Assembly: GCA_036429605.1 (NCBI GenBank)
Contig: CM071591.1
Location: 5,084,001 to 5,148,000 of the forward strand
Source: Cladobotryum mycophilum
Lineage: Eukaryota; Ascomycota; Sordariomycetes; Hypocreales; Hypocreaceae
Reading direction: 5' to 3'
DNA: 64,000 nt
Shown: one piece after another, positions 24,636-34,841 of the stretch
Layout of the letters: every line of letters begins with the position of its first letter
Numbering within the stretch: the stretch's first letter is position 1
Notes under the pieces: model-generated
Seen by the model: the letters and a program-made list of their open reading frames with translations, nothing else
The model's database searches: none
Told to the model about the DNA's origin: nothing
Translations under genes and position numbers: made by a program

Positions 24636-24986
24636 TCAGCAGTCATAATAACACCTCATCGACTGGCCTCCGTGAAAGCTAAAACATTTACCTCCGCCCA
24701 TGACGTTACCAGAAGATCCAATCTCATACTCGCAGTTTGTGTCGTAGTAAGCGTGGCAGTTGGTACCAAGCCACATGGAGCCCTGCACGTGCAAGCTGTT
24801 GAAAGGATAGACGTAGCAGTTTCCGGCGCAGGTTGGCCTGTAACTGGCTCCAATGTTGTTTGTCTCGCAATGGTCGCCGCCATACATGGTAACACACTCG
24901 GTGTGAAATCCGTCGTTGGCATAGCAGTCTCCGACGTAGGCCAAAGTGGCGAGATGGAGGAGAAGAGTAGTTGCGTAGGCCTTCAT
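24636..24986 (-). CDS. Secreted 10-cysteine protein, paralogue 1
   Basis: 116 residues in one exon. A signal peptide (LLLHLATLAYVGDC region, about 1-20) is followed by a ~95-residue mature domain with ten cysteines. It shares its backbone with the protein at 26281: ECV-x2-YGG, SYRPTC-x-GNCY-x-YPF, CHAY-x-D-x-NC, EIG-x2-GNV, SM-x-CYY-x-C. By eye about 50 of the last ~86 residues are identical. It is probably an extracellular, disulfide-rich protein, effector-like or carbohydrate-surface-associated; the function is unknown. The two copies are 1.3 kb apart in divergent orientation, next to the transposon block, as is common for fast-evolving secreted families. Confidence 0.8.
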   Translation of the reverse strand: MKAYATTLLLHLATLAYVGDCYANDGFHTECVTMYGGDHCETNNIGASYRPTCAGNCYVYPFNSLHVQGSMWLGTNCHAYYDTNCEYEIGSSGNVMGGGKCFSFHGGQSMRCYYDC

Positions 24987-26206
24987 CTTATTATGGGGAT
25001 CAAGGTGCGAGAAAGAGTGGTAGTTGGTTGACAGATCAGTGAAGAGTCTGGCTTTGAGGGTAGCGAGATTTTGTGAAGAGGAACGATGTAGAGATACTCG
25101 GAAAGTTTACAGGCTGCTCACTGAGTTTATATGCGTTCTTCTTATGGTACCCTCTGTGAAGATAATTCGGCCCGTCGCTCTCTTCCCATCTGATCAGTGT
25201 CTCTACTCATTATGGAGTTGACTCACCTGAGGAAGGTAGTCTGACCGCAACCCACATTGTCTCAATGCATATGGGGATGCCGAATCCATGCATGGCCAGA
25301 GAGTGTGGTTAGCTCTTGATTCTGTTATGTTGCATACCTGACCCATCTACCAAGATAACGCCAAGCTACCGCTACACGAGCCCCCAAAACTATTGTGTTG
25401 TATATCTACCTTATCCAATGTTACATGCAGACTGCTAATATCGACATATTTACATAAATTGAATTAAGTAGATAATCAGTATTAGTTCCAAACTCCCACG
25501 CCATCATATAGATCCAGAACACTTAAGCGCCTAGACTGATGTTAATGAGTCCATATTTAGCTAAGAGAGTTATTTCGTCTTCATCAACTGAGGAGTCGGT
25601 GAGTTTATCGTCCATCTCCTGCCTGGATAACAAACGCACGGAAGCGTGCCAAAGTCTCACAAACATATTTGAAGGAATCCGTGCAACTGTAAAGACCGTC
25701 TAGAATGACTCAAAATGGCTAGCTTTCCGAGTTTCGTGGGTCTTGTCTCAAGTGATGACGCTTTGGAGATGGCCGAGCGTTTAGGCGGGCACTTACTTTT
25801 ACCCTATAGATTCCAAGATGCCTCCATTCTCACCACAATGTTCAGGCACGTGTAAGTCATAGCAGTCATTCAAGAACAAACATTGGAATCATTCAACTCT
25901 ATCGACTCGGCACCTTCTCGGAGACACCTACAACAGGAAGCTCGCTTGGATTGTAATACCATGATAAGACGGGATGATTCATTCTTGCCTCCAATTGCAT
26001 TGCTTCAAAGCTCCTGAGACAACTTCGCTAATTCCTTTTTGATGTCTACGAGATGCAAATCACCACATCCATTTCATCATATATAAATGGGCTGGTCACT
26101 CATCATCATCTGAGCTGATCCCACAAACCAAGCAGCCTAATCCTCTTCCAACGGCTTTTTGGTTTATACAGTCATTAAATCAGTATTCACATCAATCCAA
26201 GGATCC
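24987..26206. other. Shared intergenic region of the secreted-protein pair
   Basis: The ~1.3 kb between the divergent secreted-protein genes must contain both promoters. A TATATAAAT element near 26080-26090 suits the plus-strand gene. No open frame of note. Confidence 0.5.
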
Positions 26207-26272
26207 GTAAGTAACAACAGTCTATTCCTCTCCCCCCTCCTCCTCATAACCTGACTTCTAACTTCAACACAG
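26207..26272 (+). other. 5' UTR intron of secreted paralogue 2
   Basis: A 66-base intron with donor GTAAGT, branch site CTGAC and acceptor CACAG, ending eight bases before the ATG at 26281. The signals are near-consensus. It supports the start of the downstream gene. No matching intron is obvious upstream of the paralogue at 24986. Confidence 0.6.
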
Positions 26273-26280
26273 CGCCCAAC

Positions 26281-26631
26281 ATGCGGTCAACTCTCCCCCT
26301 TACCATCTTCGGGTTCGTTTCGACTGCGTTGGCAGGAGCTCTAGCAAATTGCCGTGGAGGTCCCTTTTCCAACGAATGCGTTTTTGTCTATGGAGGCACT
26401 GGCTGCGAGGGCTATAACCTGGAGACCAGCTATCGTCCCACCTGCGAAGGCAACTGCTATGCCTACCCTTTCGGCTCAATCTCAGTCCAAGCCAGCGAAT
26501 TCTACAACGTCGATTGCCATGCCTACTCAGATGATAATTGCCAGAATGAGATTGGTGATACTGGAAATGTGAATGGTGGATGCTACAATTTCTCAAATGG
26601 AAGGTCAATGAAGTGCTATTACCATTGCTAG
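26281..26631 (+). CDS. Secreted 10-cysteine protein, paralogue 2
   Basis: 116 residues, one coding exon. Signal peptide of about 18-22 residues (LTIFGFVSTALAGALA), then a mature domain with ten cysteines aligned to those of the protein at 24636. Spacing is the same except for one residue near the N-terminus and two missing around GNV-GG-C. Ends CYYHC against CYYDC in the sister. Both copies keep the reading frame and all cysteines, so both look functional and selected. An inverted duplication is the simplest origin. The biochemical role is unknown; an effector or a defence or adhesion protein would fit. Confidence 0.8.
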   Translation: MRSTLPLTIFGFVSTALAGALANCRGGPFSNECVFVYGGTGCEGYNLETSYRPTCEGNCYAYPFGSISVQASEFYNVDCHAYSDDNCQNEIGDTGNVNGGCYNFSNGRSMKCYYHC

Positions 26632-27037
26632 TTGGAGCTGAACAACTTCGGGGAGGGGAATATTACTCGGGCGTGTAATTCTGTACTTAGTTTCTGTGAC
26701 TCCTATTTGGAGCCGTTTAATAATAAATTGAGAATCTCAGCCATAGCATAGCCGAGCAGTGACAATCGTCTGGCGCCCTTTCTGTCCCCCCATGCCGCAA
26801 TCGACTCATGTACTCGCTTATTCCCCCTACCCGGGAGGTATAATCTTGGCTGTCTCGCTTATTGTCATGGCGATGAAACGGTCGACTCGCTTGAGGTTTC
26901 TCCAGCAACAGAAATGGCTTGTTGGGGAGGCCCTGCGCTCATGTCGGTCGCGTTTTGATACTGGGCGGCGAATGATGGAAACCCATTTGTTCCATAATCA
27001 TTCCTCGACGTGAATCATCCATCCATTGTAGTTGGCC

Positions 27038-28355
27038 ATGGCACGGCTACTTCCAGCTCTTACCCCTCCGACGACCCCAGCTATAGCTGCCACCGAGGCG
27101 CGCGATATCACATTCCGACACCCAGCCTATCCGGATACGGAGCCACCCCTGCTACAGCTATGCGCCGTTGATGGGAGCAATCGTGACGGCCTCGATTACG
27201 ATACCGGGTTCTTGGCCTGTTGCATTGTTACTGGCAACAAGTGGCAGGATGGATGGTTAGCTCGAAAGGGTAGCGATGGATCATATAAGCGCGTGGATCG
27301 TCCCGATGATGGTATCTTGGTAGAGGACGTGTACTACTTTTGCTTGGATCCCTTCGACCCAAAAGGTACCTGACCGACATATCCTCATATTTCACGTATT
27401 TCTCTAGATTGCCCTATTGCGCATCATCTCCCTCGCTACCAATCGTTTCTTATTATAGCTGCTAACAAAAAGAGTAGAAAAATATCCAGTCCTTCCATCC
27501 TTTGATCATTGGCGATTCCCCCACGATGACATTCCTTACCCCTGGTCAGCCCTTCAGATAGACCCTGCGCCAGGTCCCCGAGTATTGAAACAGAAGCTAG
27601 CTGCTATAGCTAGAGATGGAACGTGCCGCATATCTGGGTATCTGGATGCAACAGAGGTTGCGCGCCTGGTGCCCGCATCAGCTGGCCAATGGTTTAGCTC
27701 AAATAAGATGGATCAGTGAGATTCCCCTCTTACTTGGGTGATATTATTAGTGATTACTGACCTTGTTAACAGGTACTGCCGCTTTGCGAACGAACCTTTG
27801 CCCATCAACGACGAGAAAAACCTGGTGCTTCTTCGTAAAGATCTTCATTACCTCTTTGATCAGCGACGGTTTACATTCCTCGCTAGGCAATCCGGTGACA
27901 ACCAAAAACCCGTACAGCTAGTCACGCATGTCCTTCTTCCGCAAGACTCTGCAGAGTTCATCGGCCTATATCACAGTCGGGCTACTCAGCCGCTCAGAGG
28001 CGTTTCTGTCGAGCTGCTCTTTGCACGATTCGCATGGTCAATCTTTGCCGACGAGAACTTTCCTCTTTTGACGGGCTACCAGCAATATGCGGTATCATTG
28101 TTCAATCCAAAGACGGGCGAGACTACTACCGATACCCTGCAGTCTACTCAAATACTCGAGACAATATCACTATTTGGGGCCGTTTCGATTGATCGCAAGG
28201 TTAGCCCTCGTAAGCGGCTGCCTGCACAAAGCATTGAGGACGACGATCACCTCAGTGAAATTGTAGATTATGACCAAGATGACTCTGACGACCCTGACAA
28301 GAACGAGTATGATGAAGAGATGGAACTTCGCGGTCGTCGTCGAGAGCGAAGCTGA
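27038..28355 (+). CDS. HNH-endonuclease-domain protein
   Basis: Three exons, 27038-27365, 27478-27715 and 27773-28355, total 1,149 bases (382 residues). Introns have donors GTACCT and GTGAGA, branch CTAAC/CTGAC and AG acceptors. The centre fits the fungal HNH family: DGTCRISGYLDATEVARLVP (Cys and the E-x-A-R-L-VP block where many relatives have AHLVP), then NKM, NEPLPINDEKNLVLLRKDLH with His, LFDQRRF. The C-terminus is acidic then basic (DDHLSEIVDYDQDDSDD, RGRRRERS), possibly nuclear. Arg replaces the usual His in the first HNH position, so catalysis is not assured. Such genes are common and lineage-specific in fungi; the role is unknown, with DNA cleavage a family-based guess. Confidence 0.8.
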
Positions 28356-28440
28356 ACCTCGCCCCCTCTAGTCTTTCCAATTCCGTTTTTTTTACATCTA
28401 CTTCCGGCGTATTCCAAGCCTTGACTGTCTATATTACCTC

Positions 28441-30168
28441 CTACAAGTATAATACACTATTTTGATAAGAAGGGTCGACCTTGACTTGCCCAACAGTAGC
28501 AGCGTTGCTAGCCGTGACAGGCGTGTTTCCAACTGTGAAGCCAGAGATGACAAAGTTGGAAATGCTCACTTGGTTCCCAGTCTTGACATCATAAAATGGA
28601 GGGAGCCTCGATTCGGTGGTGTCCATTTCTGCCGGCTCCCACGATTCGACCCACACGTTCTTGATTGTAATGTTTTCCAGGTTCTGCAGTGCATAAATGC
28701 GGAAGAGACAGCCCGATGGCCCCTCGGAGCGGAAGTTGGACCATGTGATGTTCCTCGTTACCTTGGTCACGTCTGCGGTGCGAGTGTTGGTGGGTAATCC
28801 GTCCTTGGAATATTCGTAATTGTTGTCAGATCCGAACAAGCCCGGGTTCGACGCCGCATTCTCATACGCCTGGTGAATCACGTCGACCGTATCGATGGTC
28901 ACGTTTTCCGTGTTTCTGGGTGCCCAACCGAATTGGACGACGGGAGCGACGCTTAATTTCCACACCACCAAGTTTTTTGCTACGACGTTGGAGTAGTACA
29001 TCTTGATGGTGTCGTCGTTTGCATGGTAAAAGACATCCTCGAGAACCGAACCAGCGTATAGTTCGATCCCGTCTGTCTGTCCGTAGAAAGAGCCGACTTG
29101 CTTGTAGTCGTTGACGATGCAGGTGACCAGATCCAGAGAGCCCCTCCAGTCCATGCTGTTGAACGGCGGGGCATTGATGGTAACACCATTCAGAACAAAG
29201 GCCTGCTTATTTCTGCCGTTGTTCCCACTCCACATTCGTACTCCATTGTTATTTGCATCATCAGGTTTCTTGTATCCGAGTGCAGGATCAGCATACCATA
29301 AATACTGCTCTCCGGACAAGACCCCGTGGCCCGTGGCCTTTACCGCGGATGCTGTAGAGTGAAACTCAACGGCTCCCTTGACATAGGCACCGGGGGCAAA
29401 GTACACCCAGTTAACACTTGGACTAAGTCGCATATGGTCCGTTCCAGTAAGATAGTATACACCTGGGGCAAAGTAGACCGTAGAAGCCTTTGTAGTGTTT
29501 AGGCCGGTCACTCGGCCCTGTGCAGGGTACACTACTGACTCGCTCGGTGTTGGTACTATTGACGGATCCTCGAATGGGCTTGCAAAGATGAGCAGCGCAT
29601 TAGACGGCTCCAGAGCGTTGCTTGGAGGGAGCGGAATCAGATTGTCATCGAATTCGACGGAAAAGCGATGGCCATGAGCAGAATAGGGCACCGTGATGAA
29701 GATACTCTCGCCATCATCGGTCACGGGAAAGTTCAGCTTCGTAGGGCGAATGACAACAGGGCTCGTCTTTTTGCTGGAACGAGTAATCTTAATGACTACG
29801 TTGGTGGAATAGAGAAAGGAGCTCCATGACTGGTCTTGGTTGTAGTTGCTCGCATATTGTTTCTGATCCTCCATGCCATTTGCTGGAATCACGTTGTAGA
29901 CAAATGAGTCGTAAAATGTCCCATTTTTGCACATGCTCTCTACATCGCCACTCTTGATGCCAATTTGGACAGAGTAGATGCCGGATTGACGCACATTCTC
30001 ATCCTTGACTGGAGTCTTGGTGTTGACCTCAGCCGCACTGTGCCACCAAGTTCTCAGCCCAGCGACGTTGGCGATGCTGGCAGCACTGGCGGTCGGCTCC
30101 GGGGAAGGGCTTGCATGCACGCGGCCTAGCACCCCTGCCAGGAACGCCATGTTGGCGAAGTGGCGCAT
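28441..30168 (-). CDS. GH49 isopullulanase-like secreted glycosidase
   Basis: Intronless, 575 residues with an N-terminal signal peptide (about 1-20). It matches family GH49 (dextranase/isopullulanase) along its length: TWWHSAAEVNTKTPV near the start, then a right-handed beta-helix. Likely catalytic acids are Asp366 in FYGQTDGIEL and Asp385/Asp386 in FYHANDDTIKMYYSN, with the 19/20-residue spacing I recall for the Aspergillus isopullulanase triad. Several N-glycosylation sequons occur. Overall text resembles isopullulanase (hydrolysis of pullulan to isopanose) more than dextranase. It should act outside the cell on alpha-glucans. Neighbours give no pathway. Family assignment firm, specificity inferred. 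Confidence 0.88.
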   Translation of the reverse strand: MRHFANMAFLAGVLGRVHASPSPEPTASAASIANVAGLRTWWHSAAEVNTKTPVKDENVRQSGIYSVQIGIKSGDVESMCKNGTFYDSFVYNVIPANGMEDQKQYASNYNQDQSWSSFLYSTNVVIKITRSSKKTSPVVIRPTKLNFPVTDDGESIFITVPYSAHGHRFSVEFDDNLIPLPPSNALEPSNALLIFASPFEDPSIVPTPSESVVYPAQGRVTGLNTTKASTVYFAPGVYYLTGTDHMRLSPSVNWVYFAPGAYVKGAVEFHSTASAVKATGHGVLSGEQYLWYADPALGYKKPDDANNNGVRMWSGNNGRNKQAFVLNGVTINAPPFNSMDWRGSLDLVTCIVNDYKQVGSFYGQTDGIELYAGSVLEDVFYHANDDTIKMYYSNVVAKNLVVWKLSVAPVVQFGWAPRNTENVTIDTVDVIHQAYENAASNPGLFGSDNNYEYSKDGLPTNTRTADVTKVTRNITWSNFRSEGPSGCLFRIYALQNLENITIKNVWVESWEPAEMDTTESRLPPFYDVKTGNQVSISNFVISGFTVGNTPVTASNAATVGQVKVDPSYQNSVLYL

Positions 30169-30430
30169 CGGATAAAAAGAAAAAAAGGAGGTGCGTTAAT
30201 ACTCGAACGCGATGTGTTGAAAGCTGAAGACGTAAGGATGAGGAGGGGACACATGAGGAGAAGAAAAGCAGGGGAGATTGCGGATATTTCCAACCGCTTT
30301 TATAAAGTGATTACTCCGTAGAACCAATAGGAAGATTAAGTGACCCAGTCTCGGGCCGACAAGGATATATGTATGCATAGTGGGAATGTTTCACTTTATC
30401 CGCGGTTATGCATATTGATTAATTGTCTGC

Positions 30431-32084
30431 TTACTCTTGCTCCTCCATCTTCATCTCCATGCCGCATGTCTCTTCTTGAGAAGCCAGCTTTTCCGGAGCC
30501 ATCTCGTTAGAAGCCTCCCGCTGCAATGCATACCGCTGAATAAAACCTAAAAGCGCGCTGATGGATTCTTCTCGTCCTTGTATATTACTCTTCTCTGTCG
30601 CTTCCAACAGCTGTTTAATCATGTAGATTGAAAAGGGAGCTGGATGGCCATGTCGTCCTTGATCTGACTTGCTCTCCAAATGTTCTTGCACTCCCGTAGT
30701 TATAATTCGGCAAAGTTGTTCCAAGCCTAGATCCGATTCGATGCTATCTTGGCTATCGCTCCCTGGATTGTGCTTGTGTAGATGAATAAAAGCACTTGAA
30801 TAAATTAGCAATGTGTATTATGCAAGAATGGAGAATAGAGCGTCACATACAATACGGTAATAGCCGTTGCTTCGCAGCACAAGCCGACTTTGCAGATTTC
30901 TTGCCGCAGCATGAGCTCAAGGAATGATAGCAGTCTGCGGCGTAATGATGCAGGATGTAACAGCTGAGCAGGAAGGCCTTCATTCTCATCTCTGGTGGAG
31001 CAGAGAACGAGATCTGACAAGATGGTCGCCAGAATCTGGAAGTGGAAGGACAAGAAAGGAGTATCGATTACCCCCAAAGAACTCCAAAGTCGGGTAATCT
31101 GCTGCTCGCTCATCTGAAGAATCTTGGCTGGCAGATGATGGATGATGAAGTTCCCCTTTAGTGCAATGATTCTGCTTCCATGTTAGGGAGGGTCGTGCTA
31201 GGGTAAGGAGGAAAGACGTCATACCGCTCCATAATCAATGCTCCCCAAACAATGCGTGTTTGTTCGTGAGCCAGGTTTGCTATACTCAAGTCCTCACAGA
31301 TCGATTGCCTAGTGTCCCAAAGCTTGATCATGCTGAGACACGTTTCGATTGTTACTCTCGCCTCGCGCTCCTTGCCGTGTGCATACTCGTGGATCGAGAG
31401 AAGTATCCCGGTCTGTGCCAGCTCGGGACAAGGCCTGGTCATGGGCTGCGACTTCCAGTAGAGAGATTTTGCCGCTGCATAAAATGGCCTCTGCAGAGAC
31501 CGTGGAATATGGGTTGCCACTAGGCAAATACCCATGATCAAGGCGATGAAGCTCCTATTATCCCCATTGGTGGAGATTGTCAGTCCATGTAGTCGGTCAA
31601 GAACTGACCTTGGGGACAAGACGGGCATCCAGCGGTAGATGGTAGAGTCAAACTTTTCCACCAGGCTCGCCATATACGACTTATTGTCGACGACAGTATA
31701 TCGTAGCTGGGAGGCATCGTCAAGACCCCGCAGTAAAGCCTGGGCGAGAGCCTCCTCCTTGATTCCGACCCCCTCACTGCTGGATAAGTGCGGAGAAATC
31801 ACAACTTGGGTGGAATTTCTCCTCCGCCTCCGTCCGTCGCTCGTATATACGCACTTCAACAGTAATCTGGTCGTGTTAGCGTGGTGGGATCAAGTTCATG
31901 GGAGGGGAAAGAAGGGGGTGGTGGTGACGTACTCGTTGCAGCGTGAACAAGACGGCATCACCCTGTCACATTTCTGCTTGCGGCGCTTGCAAGATACACA
32001 TGACAGCGGAGAAATATCAGGTCTACCAGGATCGGGGGCCGGGGGCGGATATGTCAAATTCCTAAAAGAAACCTCGCGCATCAT
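30431..32084 (-). CDS. Zn(II)2Cys6 transcription factor
   Basis: Four exons on the minus strand: 32084-31933, 31866-31225, 31171-30851 and 30794-30431; total 1,479 bases, 492 residues. The zinc cluster is SCVSCKRRKQKC, DRVMPSCSRC, then LLLKCVY, with the sixth Cys after intron 1 (donor GTACGT). The middle carries the FDSTIYRWMPVLSPR-type fungal regulator domain; intron 2 splits MER/IIALKGNF and intron 3 splits ITV/FAFIHLH. The start at 32084 follows a TATA-like run at about 32108-32122 and places the zinc cluster about 26 residues in. It is divergent from the NmrA-like gene, so it may control it. Nuclear, DNA-binding; target unknown. Confidence 0.85.
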
Positions 32085-32504
32085 CTCTCCTAGCAAGTGC
32101 TGCACAGCGTATATATATATATTAAAAACGGCTCTTTGTAGTTTGAAAGAGGAACAATGTTGTCTCAAGGGCGTCCAGCCAGTGGCGTTTCGCACAACAA
32201 CACACACTCGAATCCCACTGCTGACCAATGCCCTGTTGCTGCGATCCCTGCACTTGTTAGCCCTGCATATGCGATCCCTGCGAGTTCCGAACCATACAAG
32301 ACCGATCCATGCCGGGATGACACTCGATTACAATGACAATCATGTCAGCACTAAACACTATATATCCTTTTTGGTGCATTATAAAAAGATCCAAATGCAC
32401 AATGGAAAGAGTCAAAAGCAAGAGCAGAGGCATATCAATTCCGCTCAGCTGCCTTGAAGCAAAGCCCTGTCCGTTGCTGCGACGACCACTTTACACCGTC
32501 AATC
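32085..32504. promoter_or_regulatory. Divergent promoter of regulator and NmrA-like gene
   Basis: 420 bases separate the start codons of the minus-strand Zn2Cys6 gene and the plus-strand NmrA-like gene. A long TA run (about 32108-32122) serves the regulator side. TATATCC and ATTATAAAA motifs (about 32358-32385) serve the other. Zn2Cys6 factors often bind such shared promoters; I see no clear inverted CGG pair. Confidence 0.5.
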
Positions 32505-33585
32505 ATGGGAGAGATTAAAAAAGTCATTGTTCTGGGTGTAAGTTGGTTCCTTCAGTGACGTAGGAGCGGATGAGAAGCTAATGCTATGCTCAGGCATCCG
32601 GCGATGTTGGAAGAGAGGTGGTCAAGGCCTTGTTGCAAGCAGCGTTTGACGTTACTATAGCGCTGCGACCCCAGGCCCCCTCAAGCTCCGGTGCGAACCT
32701 CCCACGACAAGTTCATAGTGTAACTATGGATTACGAGTCCTCTGTTTCACTGGAGCAAGCATTTAGCGGCCAAGATGCCATCGTCGAAGCATTCAATCCG
32801 GCCGTGGCTGTTCATCAAGAACGCATTGTCCGCGCAGCCGTCGCAACCGGGGTTCAACATATCCTCACGCCTGATTTCAGCAGTGACACGTTTAATCCTA
32901 ATGTCGCTGAATTGATGATGTTTGAGCCTAAGCTGAAAGCTCAGAACGCTCTTGAAGCCATCTCCAAGGGCTCGAGCCTCCATTGGACGGCCGTCATTAC
33001 TGGGCCATTCTTCGATTGGGGTGAGCAGTCTTTCCCTTGGTTTGTGCGAATTGATTATCTTGATGGGATACTAACTTGTCAAAAGCTATCCCGCTTGGGA
33101 TTTTCTGGTTGGATCCTCGTCTCAAACAAGTGACAGTCATTGGAAGCGGAAACCAACGAGTTAGTATGTCATCAATTGACATTGTTGGGAGAGCCACTGT
33201 TGCCGTCTTGTCCAACCCACAGGGCTACCTTGACCGTCCGGCCTACTTTGCGGACTACACTCTCAGCTCAAACGACTTGCTCTCATTACTTAATGAGGGC
33301 CAAGGTAGCAGCCAATGGAAAGCAACGCGTATTCCTCTGGATGGGTGGTTTGACACTGCGGCGCAGAAGTGGCACGAAGACACCCGTAATGGAATCGAGG
33401 ACCGACTCCATACCGACGCTTATCAGATGATGGGTACGTATGGCCTATTCAGCGAGCCAGATAGGTATGGAGGTAATTTTGAGGCCAAAGTCGAGAAAGG
33501 ATTTGGGGTCGAGAAAGAAGAGTTCGAGAGAATGTTGAACGAGGCCATTGCCGCCCGTCTAGCAAAGGACTCGGTGCTTGGATAG
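32505..33585 (+). CDS. NmrA-like NAD(P)-binding protein
   Basis: Three exons, 32505-32537, 32594-33020 and 33086-33585, total 960 bases (319 residues). The first exon codes only 11 residues and the first intron falls inside the dinucleotide-binding motif; spliced it reads VIVLGASGDVGREVV, the GxSGxxG glycine motif of extended/atypical short-chain dehydrogenases. AIVEAFNP, VQHILTPDFSSD and GPFFDW match the NmrA/isoflavone-reductase group. The typical catalytic Tyr-x3-Lys is not obvious, as in NmrA-like redox sensors. Cytosolic. It probably reduces or senses a small aromatic or NAD(P); substrate unknown. Divergent from a Zn2Cys6 factor. Confidence 0.88.
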
Positions 33586-34841
33586 TTACTTGCATGTACA
33601 AAAGGCAGGCTAATTCTTTTGGTCCAAGACAAATGCATTATTACGCTTATCAGAATGTGCACACTTTGATAAACCTTGTTGCACCCCGTGAATGACGTCC
33701 TTAAGTGTGTACGGTAGGGTAGCCGTCGATACCAGGTAATCGAGAGCAAGCAAATTTGCCCCCCGTACAGTGCATGTGCATTGTGTTGGTAAACAAGGCC
33801 GACACTAACTTGATTATAGCTTGGACGTCATGATTATAGATGCGCATCTGCATATCTTGCTCCGTTTGGCTGACCTTACCCTCAGTGATGCAAACGTAGA
33901 TTCGGCTCCCGCGCCTAGTGTGAAGGACGCTTTGTGCAGGCTGCAGCCTCTGCAGGTGGATACTCTACTCCGTAGCATCGGCTGATCTGTCGATGGGCAC
34001 TAGCCTCCGTAGATATTACGTGGATGTAGACTACGGAGTAATACTCGTAGATAAACCTTACTGTACCAACTCCATCACAGTGCATGGAACCCAACATGTG
34101 ATTGCGGCCAAAGCGCGAACGACGATTTTCGGGCTGTCCCTTTGATGAAACACCAAGAGACGCTATGTGCCGTGTAATTTGATTGTGTCAAAGCCGAGGT
34201 ACAGATGATGTGTCTCGCTTTGGTCCCGTCTGAAGGACAGAATTTGCATCATCATCATCATCATCGACAATGGTGGAAATGTAGATGAACTGAATCGCCA
34301 AGTGAATAACATGGCCGGATTTCCGATTCAAGTCAGGAATCATTGCTTGATCTGGCATGCCGCGTTGACAAGGGTGGGGGTTCCAAGATTTGTGGCAGTC
34401 ATGAGCCGAGATATGCCAGGGGGCGGGCCCCAAGTCACTGATACGAAGTGAGACACCACCGTAACATCATGTGGGTTCTATCACAAACAGACCCATAGAT
34501 GTCTTTTCTTTTCTGTGGCGGTTTGGATCAACTTTGAACTCGCTTTTACCCGAGATGGCCTAGGCCAGCGGGACCCAGGAAGTGAACCCTTGCTGTATCT
34601 CGACGATTTTCTTCATCTCCTTCACGGTTAAAAATTTCTCCCATGGCCAGCTGAGCGCTGCATGTCTTCCTTTATTCAGTCTTGGTTGTCTCAGTAAGAT
34701 GGCCACCTGAATTTCAATTTGACTCACAGAAAAATGGCATTTATACTGGACAATGGCTTGCCCTTTTGGCAGCTCTAGCTACTCATCTTATCTCAACAGT
34801 TTTTCTCATTCTAATTAATACTCTTAAGTTTGAGCAAAGAA
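33586..34841. other. Intergenic, MFS promoter region
   Basis: No gene supported. Holds a CAT trinucleotide run (about 34245-34265) and C/T-rich stretches ahead of the MFS start. Confidence 0.45.

Noticed and set aside
32084..32228. Longer N-terminus for the Zn2Cys6 factor
   Set aside because: The in-frame extension runs through the TATA-like TA repeat and codes an untypical peptide (NIYIYAV).
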